This document shows positions 9,218-17,771 of a DNA stretch of 64,000 nt, piece after piece; position 1 is the stretch's first letter; the number at the start of each line of letters is the position of its first letter. The notes beneath the pieces are model-generated. The model was not told the origin of the DNA, made no database searches, and worked only from the letters and a program-made list of their open reading frames with translations. This DNA comes from an uncultured Roseibium sp. (lineage in GTDB: Bacteria; Pseudomonadota; Alphaproteobacteria; Rhizobiales; Stappiaceae): positions 248,001 through 312,000 of the forward strand of contig NZ_CANLVF010000003.1 in the NCBI RefSeq assembly GCF_947494555.1. Reading direction: 5' to 3'. Made by a program: the position numbers and the translations under genes.

Positions 9218-11203
9218 TTAAACCCCCAACCTTTCACGCTGACCTGCGGCAAGCGCGTTGATGATCCTGTCGGTGATGATGGCGATGAAGGCAACGGAAA
9301 GACCGGCGACGATGCCTTGCCCCGCATTGGCCTTTGTCAGCGCGATGTAGACTTCCTGACCGAGATCCCTCGTTCCCACGAGCGCTGTGATCACCAGCAT
9401 GGACAGTGCGAGCATGATCGTCTGGTTCAGACCCAGAAAAAGATGCGGCGTGGCCAGCGGCAGCTTGATGCGCCAGAGCAATTGCCGCTTCGTACAGCCG
9501 GACATCAGTCCTGCTTCAATCAGTGGCGGCGGGACTTCCTTGAGACCGTGAGCCGCATAGCGGACGGCCGGGGCGAGAGCATAGAGGATCACGGCAATCA
9601 TGGCGCTGAAATCACCCACCCGGAACAGCATGACGACCGGGATCAGGTACACAAAGCTCGGGAGCGTCTGCAGCGTGTCCATCAGCCCGAGGATTACGCG
9701 CCCGGCGCGTGGACTTTCCGCCGCCCAGATTCCGAGCGGAATGCCGATGATCGTTGCGATCAGAACCGAGACGCCGCACAGGTAGATGGTCACCATGGCC
9801 TTGGGCCAGAGACCCGAGGCGGCAATGAAGGTCATCAAGAGAGCCGCGAGCAGGCCGATTTTCCAGCCGCCGACACGCCATGCGATCAGGGCGGTCGCGA
9901 TGATCCCCCAGGCCCATGGGATGCCTGCAAAGAACTTCTTCACCGGCAGGAGCAACCATTGCAGGATGACGGTCTTTATGGCTTCGAACGTGTCGAAGAA
10001 ATTGACGTTGATCCATTCCATCGTGTTCGACCAGAACGGGCCGGTCGTGATCGTCAGGGTGTCCGGATAGGTCTGAACCGCCGGAACGAATTGGCCTAGA
10101 ATCAGAGTGGATGCAATCACCAGGAAGACGGTTCCGGACCAGGGATGTCGTTGCAGGAGGTTGCCGTCCAGCGGATGGCGTGCGCTGCGTTCGGCAAAGG
10201 CCTGGCTTGCCCGGTCGAGCGCGATTGCCATGACCACGATGCCGAGACCGGCCTCGATACCGCCGCCGATATCGAGCCGGCGCAGGCTGGACAGGACGTC
10301 GAAGCCGAGGCCACCGGCACCGATCATGGACGCGATAATCACCATGTTCAGTGTCAGCATGATCACCTGGTTCACACCGACCATCAGCGTTGGAACCGCG
10401 GAGGGAACAAGGACCTTCCACATCATTTGCCGGTTGCGGCAGCCGGCCATGCGCCCTGCTTCGATCACTTCCGTCGGGACCGAGTTCAGTGCAACGATAG
10501 TAATACGGACCATGGGCGGCATGGCGTAGATGACCGTGGCAACAAGTGCGGCGACCGGACCGAAACCGAACAGGATCAGGATGGGAACGAGATAGGCAAA
10601 GACCGGAACGGTCTGCATCAGGTCAAGAACCGGCCGCAACATGCGTTCAAACCAGCTGACACGATAGGCCAGGATGCCGAGAAAAAGACCGCCGACGACG
10701 CCGATCGGAACCGAGATCAGCACCGAGGCGAGCGTGACCATGGCGCTTTCCCATTGCCCGAATACAGCGAGATAGAGGAAACATGCGCCAACAAGGACCG
10801 AGAGGAACCAGTCGCGTGCGTAGTGGCCGATTGCCATGATCGTCACGATCACCGCGATCCAGCTGAGCGCCGGGGCGATCTGGACGGCCGCATCACCGAC
10901 ACCGGAGCTGAAACCCTCGACCAGCAGGTTGCGCAGAACCTGGTAGGGGGCTTCGATCAGCGCGGAAATCGCCCGGGTAAGGTCGCGGAAGGAAAAGAAG
11001 TAGAAGCCGGCGCTTTCGACAAGCCAGTCGAGGAACGCGCTGATGTGGTCTTCGAGCGGCATTTCCCACGCTTTGGGGTAACGGACGATCCAGCGGGCGT
11101 CGAGCGCCTTGTAAAGTTGAAAGGAATAGGTCGACAGCAGCCAGGTGGCCGCAAACAGTGAACCCCAGAACAGCCAGCCCGACCTTGCCGCGCGTGCAAT
11201 CAT
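9218..11203 (-). CDS. Glycine betaine/proline-type ABC transporter permease, double-length
   Basis: A 661-residue permease with two BPD_transp_1 units in tandem, roughly residues 125-335 and 450-650. Each has its own coupling motif: EAGRMAGCRNRQMMWKVLVP in the first and EAGLMSGCTKRQLLWRIKLP in the second, followed by NQVIMLTLNMVIIASMIGAGGLG and NQTIMLALSMLVITALVG. Most ProW proteins have one such unit and act as homodimers; here both halves are in one chain. The start overlaps the ATPase stop as ATGA, which indicates translational coupling. It belongs with the ATPase and binding protein upstream as a quaternary-amine importer. Confidence 0.9.
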   Translation of the reverse strand: MIARAARSGWLFWGSLFAATWLLSTYSFQLYKALDARWIVRYPKAWEMPLEDHISAFLDWLVESAGFYFFSFRDLTRAISALIEAPYQVLRNLLVEGFSSGVGDAAVQIAPALSWIAVIVTIMAIGHYARDWFLSVLVGACFLYLAVFGQWESAMVTLASVLISVPIGVVGGLFLGILAYRVSWFERMLRPVLDLMQTVPVFAYLVPILILFGFGPVAALVATVIYAMPPMVRITIVALNSVPTEVIEAGRMAGCRNRQMMWKVLVPSAVPTLMVGVNQVIMLTLNMVIIASMIGAGGLGFDVLSSLRRLDIGGGIEAGLGIVVMAIALDRASQAFAERSARHPLDGNLLQRHPWSGTVFLVIASTLILGQFVPAVQTYPDTLTITTGPFWSNTMEWINVNFFDTFEAIKTVILQWLLLPVKKFFAGIPWAWGIIATALIAWRVGGWKIGLLAALLMTFIAASGLWPKAMVTIYLCGVSVLIATIIGIPLGIWAAESPRAGRVILGLMDTLQTLPSFVYLIPVVMLFRVGDFSAMIAVILYALAPAVRYAAHGLKEVPPPLIEAGLMSGCTKRQLLWRIKLPLATPHLFLGLNQTIMLALSMLVITALVGTRDLGQEVYIALTKANAGQGIVAGLSVAFIAIITDRIINALAAGQRERLGV

Positions 11204-12213
11204 CTGCGGCCTACCAGAACGTCGACAACCGCCTTTCGGGAAATCTGTCCAACCGGCTCGCCGTCTTCCATCACCTTGTGCGGCAGGTCCGAGGCTTCCA
11301 CAGGATCGGCGATGGCTTCGATTACGGCGTCATGAGCCACTTCACCGGCGAAGCTGCCGCCGTTCAGCGGCTCCATGACCGATGCGGCGCGGATCACTTT
11401 CGCGCGGCTGACATGGCGGGTGAATTCGGCGACATAATCTGTTGCCGGATGCAAGACGAGTTCTTCAGGCGTTGCCACCTGTTCGATGATCCCGTCTTTC
11501 ATGACTGCAATACGGTCGGCGAGCCGGATAGCCTCGTCAAAATCGTGCGTGATAAAGACAATCGTCTTGTGAAGAATGTTCTGAAGCCGGAGGAACTCGT
11601 CCTGCATTTCGCGCCGGATAAGTGGATCGAGTGCAGAAAAAGGCTCGTCCAGAAACCAGATTTCAGGTTCTGCCGCCAGGCTGCGGGCGATGCCGACGCG
11701 CTGCTGCTGACCGCCCGAAAGCTCCCGTGGGAAATAGCCTTCACGCCCCTTGAGCCCCACCAGTTCCACAACTTCCCGTGCCCGTGCTTCACGCGTGGTC
11801 TTGTCGACTCCCTGAACATCGAGCGGAAAGGCTGCGTTTTCCAGGACAGTCAGATGCGGCAGCAAGGCGAATTGCTGGAACACCATGCCCATTTTCTTTC
11901 GCCGGATCTGAATGAGTTCCTCTTCGCTGGCGCTGAGGAGGTCCTTACCTTCGAACCGGATCTCGCCCGCCGTCGACTCCACAAGCCGCGACATGCACCG
12001 GACAAGCGTAGACTTGCCGGAGCCGGAGAGTCCCATGATGACGAAAATCTCACCTTTGCGGATCTGGACATTAACCGCGCGCACCGCTCCGATAAGATTG
12101 GCTGCCTCAAGATCGGCTGTAGACGGGTTGGCGTTGGTGTTCAAAAACGTATCGGCCTGTGCGCCGTAGAGCTTCCATACGTTCCGGCAATCGAGAATTA
12201 CGGGCGTCGTCAT
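11200..12213 (-). CDS. Glycine betaine/proline-type ABC transporter ATP-binding protein
   Basis: A ProV/OpuAA-type ATPase of 337 residues from the ATG at 12213. GAGG lies 5 nt upstream; the longer frame would need a TTG. It has the long ProV N-terminal segment before the Walker A GLSGSGKST, the signature LSGGQQQRVG, Walker B IWFLDEP and the ITHDFDEA switch. A C-terminal regulatory stretch of about 80 residues (ATDYVAEFTRHV onward) resembles the degenerate CBS region of osmoregulated family members. It energises the double permease it overlaps. Confidence 0.92.
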   Translation of the reverse strand: MTTPVILDCRNVWKLYGAQADTFLNTNANPSTADLEAANLIGAVRAVNVQIRKGEIFVIMGLSGSGKSTLVRCMSRLVESTAGEIRFEGKDLLSASEEELIQIRRKKMGMVFQQFALLPHLTVLENAAFPLDVQGVDKTTREARAREVVELVGLKGREGYFPRELSGGQQQRVGIARSLAAEPEIWFLDEPFSALDPLIRREMQDEFLRLQNILHKTIVFITHDFDEAIRLADRIAVMKDGIIEQVATPEELVLHPATDYVAEFTRHVSRAKVIRAASVMEPLNGGSFAGEVAHDAVIEAIADPVEASDLPHKVMEDGEPVGQISRKAVVDVLVGRR

Positions 12214-12277
12214 CCAGTCCTCGGTGGAGGTTCTTTCCCTCAATTCGGGAAACGCTCTTGTCGGTCATTCTGACAAG

Positions 12278-12318
12278 CTTCCGGCACGCCTCGGCTTCAG
12301 ATCGATGCGTGCCGGAAG
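12278..12318 (-). terminator. Hairpin between binding-protein gene and ATPase gene
   Basis: Perfect 12-bp arms CTTCCGGCACGC (12278-12289) and GCGTGCCGGAAG (12307-12318) lie in the 117-bp gap after the binding-protein stop codon. A smaller inverted repeat (CTTGTC/GACAAG) follows on the minus strand. There is no U-run, which fits 3' protection of the binding-protein message. Confidence 0.55.
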
Positions 12319-12330
12319 TATGGAACGGTC

Positions 12331-13263
12331 TTACTTGGCAATCCAGCCTGACCACGTGTCCTTATTGTCAGCCATCCACGCTGCGACCGTGTCTTCCACC
12401 GACTTTCCGTTGAGATCCACTTCGGTGACCATGGCGCCGTAGTCGGCATTGGAAAGATCGAAGTTCTCGATGGCTTTTTTGGCACCCGGCCACTTGTCGC
12501 CGACGCCTGCCCAGCTGACTTTCCAGATTGGGCCGCGTGGCTTGCCGCAGTCATAGGCCGCGTCCGGGTTCACTCCGACGGACGGGTCGGCGTAACATTC
12601 AGGCGAGAACGGTGGGAATTCAACGAATTCTCCATCGTATTTCGCCGGTGCCCAATGCGGTGCGTAGACCCAGAGAATGATCGGGTCCTGCCGTTGATAG
12701 GCCGCTTCCAGCTCTGCGAAGAGGGCCGCGTCCGTTCCGGCATGCACGACTTCGAAATCCAGTCCGAGGGCCTCGACGCGTTCCTCGTCAAAACCGCCCC
12801 AGGTGACCGGCCCACCCAGGTAACGGCCGAAGGGTGCTGTTTCCGGTGTTGAAAATTCCTCTGCGCAATCCTTCAGCGCTTCCCAGTTGGGAAGACCCGG
12901 GCAACGTTCCTTCATGTAGGCCGGGTACCACCATTCCTCGATCGCCTGCAAACCCGTTTCTCCGAGATTGACGACGTTACCAGTGGCGAAGGCTTCGTCC
13001 ATTGCCTCGCGTCCGGTGGTTTCCCAGATTTCCATGGCGACATGCAGGTCGCCCGTTTTCAGGCCCGCGAACTGGGCGATGTAGTCGGCCTGGACATATT
13101 CGACGTTGTAGCCTGCTTCCTTCAGGATCTCTCCCATGAGCTTGGTCGTGATCAACTGACCGGACCAGTCGTGAAGTGTCAGCTTGATCGGATCGCTGGA
13201 TTCGGCTGCGAGCGCAGGCGTGACAGCCAGCATTGCGGACAGTGCCAATGAAACGCGCTTCAT
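12331..13263 (-). CDS. Glycine betaine-type ABC transporter substrate-binding protein
   Basis: A 310-residue exported protein of the OpuAC/ProX family. The start at 13263 (GGGGAG upstream) gives MKRVSLALSAMLAVTPALAAE, a clean signal peptide with an Ala-Leu-Ala cleavage site. The mature part has KLTLHDWSGQLITTKLMGEILKEAGYNVEYV, typical of this fold, and several Trp/Tyr-rich stretches (EIWETTGRE, EEWWYPAYMK, LWVYAPHW) able to form the aromatic box that binds quaternary ammonium groups. Proximity to demethylase and kinase genes suggests a choline- or betaine-like ligand. It is first in its operon, directly below the operator at 13365-13403. Confidence 0.9.
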   Translation of the reverse strand: MKRVSLALSAMLAVTPALAAESSDPIKLTLHDWSGQLITTKLMGEILKEAGYNVEYVQADYIAQFAGLKTGDLHVAMEIWETTGREAMDEAFATGNVVNLGETGLQAIEEWWYPAYMKERCPGLPNWEALKDCAEEFSTPETAPFGRYLGGPVTWGGFDEERVEALGLDFEVVHAGTDAALFAELEAAYQRQDPIILWVYAPHWAPAKYDGEFVEFPPFSPECYADPSVGVNPDAAYDCGKPRGPIWKVSWAGVGDKWPGAKKAIENFDLSNADYGAMVTEVDLNGKSVEDTVAAWMADNKDTWSGWIAK

Positions 13264-13364
13264 ATTATTCTCCCCGTCTGAAATTGCCAATGCATGACTG
13301 CCTGGGCGTCACCCTTTCAGCGGCTGCCATCTCGGCACAACACCCTCATAGACTGTCAGCATAA

Positions 13365-13403
13365 ATCAACAAAAAGCAACATTTAGGTTCGCTTTTTGTG
13401 GAT
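13365..13403. promoter_or_regulatory. Candidate DeoR operator in transporter/phosphatase divergent promoter
   Basis: Inverted repeat ATCAACAAAAAGC (13365-13377) and GCTTTTTGTGGAT (13391-13403), one mismatch, 13-nt spacer. Within it, AACAAAAAGCAACAT matches 13 of 15 bases of the motif at 17672-17686 beside the DeoR gene. It includes CAACA twice with a 10-bp period, the kind of helical-face repeat DeoR proteins use. Confidence 0.6.
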
Positions 13404-13474
13404 TTTGGATACATTTTGAGCATTCAATGATCAATCGAAAGACAAAAACCGCCAGAATTTCAGGAATTCTCAGG

Positions 13475-14248
13475 ATGCCGGATTATTCACGCAGACTGGA
13501 AAAGGCCGTGGCGATGACCGAAGTGGCCGCTTCCGTCGTTCTTTCCTATTTCAGGGGCGACCCCGAAATTGAAATCAAAGCCGACGAGAGCCCGGTGACC
13601 CAGGCTGACAAGGCTACCGAAAGGTCTCTCCGGGACAGTCTGCAACGGTACTTTCCGGACGAGGCAATCTTCGGAGAGGAGTTCGGCCGGACTGGAGAGG
13701 GCGCTGCGATGTGGATCATCGACCCCATAGACGGCACACGCTCATTCATTGCGGGGTTGCCGCTGTTCGGCATGCTCCTTGGGCAACTGGTCGAGGGTCA
13801 TCCGAAACTGGGTGTGATCCGCATGCCGGCGCTCGGCGAAGTCTATGCCGGCGGTGAAGGTCTGAATGCCTCGTGCAACGGCACTGGGATCCATGTGAGC
13901 ACTTGCAGGTCCTTGGATGAAGCCCGCCTGTTCATCAACGAGGGCGACAAGCTCGCAGTCTCGGAGGCGGCGGTGTTTGAGCGGCTCGTGCGTTCAGGAC
14001 AGTTGCGCAGACTGGGCGCCGATTGTTATCCGCATGCCCTGGTCGCACGCGGCCTCGCCGATGCCGTGGTGGACTATGACCTTCAGCCTTACGACTATCT
14101 GCCCGTTTCAGCGGTTGTCGAGGCAGCCGGCGGTGTGATGACGGACTGGCAGGGCAATCCGCTGACAATGACGTCGGACGGACGCACCGTGACGGCGGCA
14201 ACGCCTGAATTGCATGCTCAATTGCTGGATCTGCTCAACCGATCCTGA
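13475..14248 (+). CDS. Inositol-monophosphatase-family phosphatase (HisN-like)
   Basis: From the ATG at 13475 this is a 257-residue enzyme, the usual length; an in-frame ATG at 13427 would add 16 atypical residues. Metal-site motifs are present: EEFGRTGEG (first Glu), WIIDPIDGTRSFIAG (the DPIDGT core) and YDYLPVSAVVEAAGG near the C-terminus. The DGTRSFIAG form is typical of histidinol-phosphatase-like members, which remove phosphate from small amino alcohols. It is transcribed divergently from the transporter operon through the shared operator. Here it may dephosphorylate the product of the neighbouring kinases rather than serve histidine synthesis; that is inference. Confidence 0.87.
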   Translation: MPDYSRRLEKAVAMTEVAASVVLSYFRGDPEIEIKADESPVTQADKATERSLRDSLQRYFPDEAIFGEEFGRTGEGAAMWIIDPIDGTRSFIAGLPLFGMLLGQLVEGHPKLGVIRMPALGEVYAGGEGLNASCNGTGIHVSTCRSLDEARLFINEGDKLAVSEAAVFERLVRSGQLRRLGADCYPHALVARGLADAVVDYDLQPYDYLPVSAVVEAAGGVMTDWQGNPLTMTSDGRTVTAATPELHAQLLDLLNRS

Positions 14249-15161
14249 CAGCCGAGACATGTTTGTCGAAGGCGGGATCCTGCATCAGTTTCCGGCAACG
14301 GTCGAACCGGCCCGTCGCGTACGCCCAGAAATCCTCTGCCGGATTGTCGTCCGCCAGCTGGATGAGCCCCCAAAGGGTCCAGAGCAGATCGCACATGGCC
14401 TTGTAGATCACGACGCGGCCGGCTTCCGCCGCCGTGGGTTTTCGGCCGAAATAGGCCTCCAGCATCTCCGCATCCTGATCGGCTGACATACCTGCCTCGA
14501 CCGAGAGGTCTCCAAGATCCCAAAGGGGGTCGTTCATGCCGGAATACTCCCAGTCGACGATCCACATCTTGTCGCCGTCATCCAGGAAGTTCTCGCACAA
14601 GGGATCGCAGTGGCAGGGTGCGAGCGGCAGATCCGCGGCAGCCAGTACCTCACCGACGGGCATTGCGGCGGCAACGACGTCCTCGTACCCGTCGGGCAAG
14701 GAAACATCCTTTGTAGAAAGAACCTTGAGATAGTCGTCGATCATCGAAAACAGTTCGAAGCGGAACTCGAAACTTTCGCCCGATGCATGCAGCCGGGCAA
14801 GAGCTGCACCAGCCCGGCCCGGTGAGCCGCCGCGCGATTTGAAAAGATCGGGCGTCATCGTCTCGATCCCCTCGATCGTGCGAGTGATCATGATGCCGGA
14901 CGCTGCATCGGCGTACAGCACCTCGGCGGAGACACCGGCACGGGCGGCTGCCTCCGCGTTGACCTTTTCTACGGCGCGATCAATGTACGCTTCCGTGTTC
15001 TCGCCCGGTATGCGCACGATGACGGATTGGTCGTCGAGATCGACGCGATGCACGAGATTGGTCAGTCCGCCGAGCCGGGTCATTCGCCTGACCGAGGTGA
15101 CATTTTCAAATTGCGGCGCGGTGCGAAGCGCTGCAAGTACCTTTTCAGCGTGTTCCGTCAT
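14235..15161 (-). CDS. Choline-kinase-like phosphotransferase (paralogue 2)
   Basis: A 308-residue protein from the ATG at 15161. It has the catalytic CHCDPLCENFL (His-Cys-Asp at 184-186, Asn at 191) and IVDWEYSG (201-208), the choline-kinase signature, with the usual nucleotide-binding lobe (RLGGLTNLVHRV) at the N-terminus. It is the second choline-kinase-like gene of the region and is again paired with a dimethylglycine-dehydrogenase-like gene, here located just upstream. Sequence similarity to paralogue 1 is limited to motifs, so they may act on different substrates. Its stop region overlaps the convergent phosphatase gene by 14 bp. G-rich repeats cover its leader. Confidence 0.84.
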   Translation of the reverse strand: MTEHAEKVLAALRTAPQFENVTSVRRMTRLGGLTNLVHRVDLDDQSVIVRIPGENTEAYIDRAVEKVNAEAAARAGVSAEVLYADAASGIMITRTIEGIETMTPDLFKSRGGSPGRAGAALARLHASGESFEFRFELFSMIDDYLKVLSTKDVSLPDGYEDVVAAAMPVGEVLAAADLPLAPCHCDPLCENFLDDGDKMWIVDWEYSGMNDPLWDLGDLSVEAGMSADQDAEMLEAYFGRKPTAAEAGRVVIYKAMCDLLWTLWGLIQLADDNPAEDFWAYATGRFDRCRKLMQDPAFDKHVSAVRIG

Positions 15162-15164
15162 GTT

Positions 15165-15207
15165 CCCCCATCTTTCCCCATCTGCCCCGACTGTCCCCAA
15201 CTGTCCC
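15165..15207 (-). repeat. Decamer-spaced G-tracts upstream of kinase 2
   Basis: On the minus strand five runs of three to five G follow one another every 9-11 bases (C-runs at 15165, 15176, 15185, 15195 and 15205 on the plus strand). The repeat unit is roughly GGGRMAGWYG. The last run serves as the Shine-Dalgarno region of the kinase start at 15161. Four tracts with 5-6-nt loops could fold into a G-quadruplex. Confidence 0.7.
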
Positions 15208-15215
15208 ATGAGTGC

Positions 15216-17633
15216 CTATCCCTTGAGCGCGCGGTTTTCCGGATCGTAAAGCGGACTTTGTGCCTGAGTGACCGGATACTGCTCGCCGAAGACTTCCAGG
15301 GTGAAATCTGAACAGTCCCAATGCGCCTTGTCCAGATAGCCGCGTATGATTGTCTGCCCCACCGTGTAGCCATAACCGACCGAGGTTGCCGAGGAGACCA
15401 CCCGATCTCCCAGCAGGATGGTTTCCCCGCCTGTCAGCGGCAGATGTTCCCCGGTCACGAATGTGCAAAGCCTCCGGTCGGCACCGTTGTTCTTCTGGTC
15501 TTCAAGAACGGACCGTCCGAGGAAATCGCCTTTCGACTTGAGATGCACCCGGAAGCCGAGACCTGCCTCTATGGGCGTGTAGTCCGGCGTGACATCGCCT
15601 GACCAGTAGACATAACCCTTTTCCATCCTGAGGCTCTCGATCGCCCGGTAACCGACATCGGCGATGCCGTGACCGGTGCCCGCCGCCCGGAGCGTGTCAT
15701 AGACATGGGCGGCAAATTCCGTTGGAACATGCAGCTCGTAGCCACGTTCGCCGACATAGCCGATGCGCGCTGCCCGGACCGGAGCCGCACCGACAACGAT
15801 CTCCTTCATCGTGGAAAAGGGGATCGCCTCGTTGGAAACGTCGCTTTCGGACGCCGCCGCCAGCACATCGCGCGACCGCGGGCCGACAAGGTTGATGACA
15901 GCGTACCCGCTTGTGACCTCAATGATATGCACAGAAGCGTCTGCGGGCAGGTTTCGTTTGATCCAGTCGCTGTCGTGAACACCGAACCCGGACCCGGTCA
16001 CAAGGTAGAACCGGTCCAGCTCAAGTCGGATGATCGTGACATCCGCTTCAACGCCTCCGCGCTCGTTGCAGAGTTGCGTATAGATGACGGAGCCAACGGG
16101 CTTGTCCATATTGGAAACGGCCAGCCGTTGCAGCGTGGCCAGCGCATCCGCTCCGACAATCTCGAACTTGGAAAAGCTCGACTGGTCGATCAGAGCGACT
16201 CGCTCGCGAACGGCCGCGTGTTCCTCAGCGACATATTTTTTCCAGCCGGGTTCCAGGAAATCGAGCTGGTCGACCGGCGCCACGCCTTCAGGCGCAAACC
16301 AGAGTGGCCGTTCCCAGCCGTTCTTTGAGCCGTAGACCGCCCCCTGATCCTTGAGCTTCCGGTAAAGCGGAGACAAGCGCAATTGACGGGCGCTTTCGTG
16401 TTCCTGGCCGGGATATCGTTTCTTGTAGTGATGCGCGTAGTGCTCGACGGCGCGCGGGTACATGAAGGTCCGTGTGCCGTGATGCGGACCGAAACGCCGC
16501 ACATCGAGCGGCCAGAGATCGAGAGACGGACGGCCATCAACGACCCACTCGGCGATCATTTCCCCGGCGCCGCCACCGGCGGCGATGCCATAGAGAAATC
16601 CCGTTGCCATCATCAGGTTGTCGAATCCGGGCTGCCAGCCCATGACGAAATCGCCATCGGCGGAGTAGGGGATCGGTCCGTTGATCACCTGGCGGATGCC
16701 CACCTCGTTGACAACGGGTGTCACCTGGCTGGCAAGCTCGGCAAGTGGCAGGAACCGGTCCAGGTTCTCTGGCAACAGCTGGCGCACGAAGGCACCGGGA
16801 ATGCCGTTGTCGCCAAAGGGCAGCGTGCCCTCCTCGTAGCCGCCAATGACCAGCCGCCCTGCGACATCCGGCTTGTAGTAAACCAGTCTCTCAGGGTCGC
16901 GCAGTGTCGGAAAGTGTCCGACTTCGGATCCGGTCGGCTCGGTAACGATATACTGGTGCTCGACGGCACAGGCGGGAACGCGAATCCCGAGTTTTACCCC
17001 CAGTTCCCGGCTCCACATGCCGGCTGCGAGGATAACCGTTTCCGCCTCGAATGCGCCTTCGCTTGTCTCGACCGCCGTGATCCGGCCATTCGCAACCGTA
17101 AAGTCGCGGACCTCCACCCCTTGACGGATGTCGGTGCCCTGGCGGCGCGCGGCACCCGCGATTGCCTGGCAGAGCGAGGCCGGGTCGACATAGCCGTCGG
17201 TCGGGATGTAGGCGGCACCTTCAAGACCGCGCGCCTCGATCAGCGGGAAAAGGTCCTTGGCCTCCTCCGGCGTGATGATCTCCATCTCCAGGTCGAAGCT
17301 GCGCGCCATTGTTGCAAGGCGCTTTGCTTCCAGCAGGCGCTCTTCGGTTGCGGCCAGTCTGAGAGACCCTGTTTTCTTCCAGTCGAACTGCATGTCTTCT
17401 TCGTTCTGGAGCCGGTCGTACATCTCGACCGATTTTTTCAGCATGCGTGTCGTGTTACGCGAGGAGCGCAATTGCCCGACCAGTCCGGCCGCGTGCCATG
17501 TCGCGCCCTCGGTCAGGGCGGCACGCTCAAGGAGAACCACATTCCGTTCCCCCATCCGGGTCAGGTGATAGGCAATCGAGCACCCGATGATGCCGCCGCC
17601 GATGATCAGGTGTTTGGCCGAATGTTGGATCAT
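15216..17633 (-). CDS. Dimethylglycine/sarcosine dehydrogenase-like FAD protein with GcvT domain (paralogue 2)
   Basis: An 805-residue protein with the same domain order as paralogue 1: GGGIIG at 12-17 and TWHAAG at 45-50 (His 47 as the likely flavinylation site) in the DAO domain, an FAO_M segment, then GcvT/GcvT_C (GYRAIESLRMEKGYVYWSGDVTPDYTP). The start ATG at 17633 is 139 bp from the divergent DeoR gene, with the operator between them. It is first in a two-gene unit with kinase 2. The expected activity is oxidative N-demethylation coupled to tetrahydrofolate. Divergence between the paralogues suggests different methylated amines or successive demethylations. Confidence 0.88.
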   Translation of the reverse strand: MIQHSAKHLIIGGGIIGCSIAYHLTRMGERNVVLLERAALTEGATWHAAGLVGQLRSSRNTTRMLKKSVEMYDRLQNEEDMQFDWKKTGSLRLAATEERLLEAKRLATMARSFDLEMEIITPEEAKDLFPLIEARGLEGAAYIPTDGYVDPASLCQAIAGAARRQGTDIRQGVEVRDFTVANGRITAVETSEGAFEAETVILAAGMWSRELGVKLGIRVPACAVEHQYIVTEPTGSEVGHFPTLRDPERLVYYKPDVAGRLVIGGYEEGTLPFGDNGIPGAFVRQLLPENLDRFLPLAELASQVTPVVNEVGIRQVINGPIPYSADGDFVMGWQPGFDNLMMATGFLYGIAAGGGAGEMIAEWVVDGRPSLDLWPLDVRRFGPHHGTRTFMYPRAVEHYAHHYKKRYPGQEHESARQLRLSPLYRKLKDQGAVYGSKNGWERPLWFAPEGVAPVDQLDFLEPGWKKYVAEEHAAVRERVALIDQSSFSKFEIVGADALATLQRLAVSNMDKPVGSVIYTQLCNERGGVEADVTIIRLELDRFYLVTGSGFGVHDSDWIKRNLPADASVHIIEVTSGYAVINLVGPRSRDVLAAASESDVSNEAIPFSTMKEIVVGAAPVRAARIGYVGERGYELHVPTEFAAHVYDTLRAAGTGHGIADVGYRAIESLRMEKGYVYWSGDVTPDYTPIEAGLGFRVHLKSKGDFLGRSVLEDQKNNGADRRLCTFVTGEHLPLTGGETILLGDRVVSSATSVGYGYTVGQTIIRGYLDKAHWDCSDFTLEVFGEQYPVTQAQSPLYDPENRALKG

Positions 17634-17671
17634 ATGTGCGGGTCCGCCTGATGTCAGTCAGCGCAAATGCT

Positions 17672-17714
17672 AACAAAATTCAACATCATCACAATAGTAA
17701 TGTTGATTTTTGTT
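17672..17714. promoter_or_regulatory. Candidate DeoR operator in demethylase/regulator divergent promoter
   Basis: Near-perfect inverted repeat AACAAAATTCAACAT (17672-17686) and ATGTTGATTTTTGTT (17700-17714): 15-bp arms, one mismatch, 13-nt spacer. It lies between the divergent starts at 17633 and 17772, and its left arm recurs at 13368-13382 with two differences. Confidence 0.68.
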
Positions 17715-17771
17715 GAATTGCCAGTGCAAAATAGACTTATTCGGCCAGAAACTTTGGTGTAAACAGGCTTC

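Noticed and set aside
8813..10099. Long plus-strand open frame opposite the kinase and permease
   Set aside because: Antisense shadow of two well-supported genes; composition is typical of reverse-frame translation (HDRQGE-rich).
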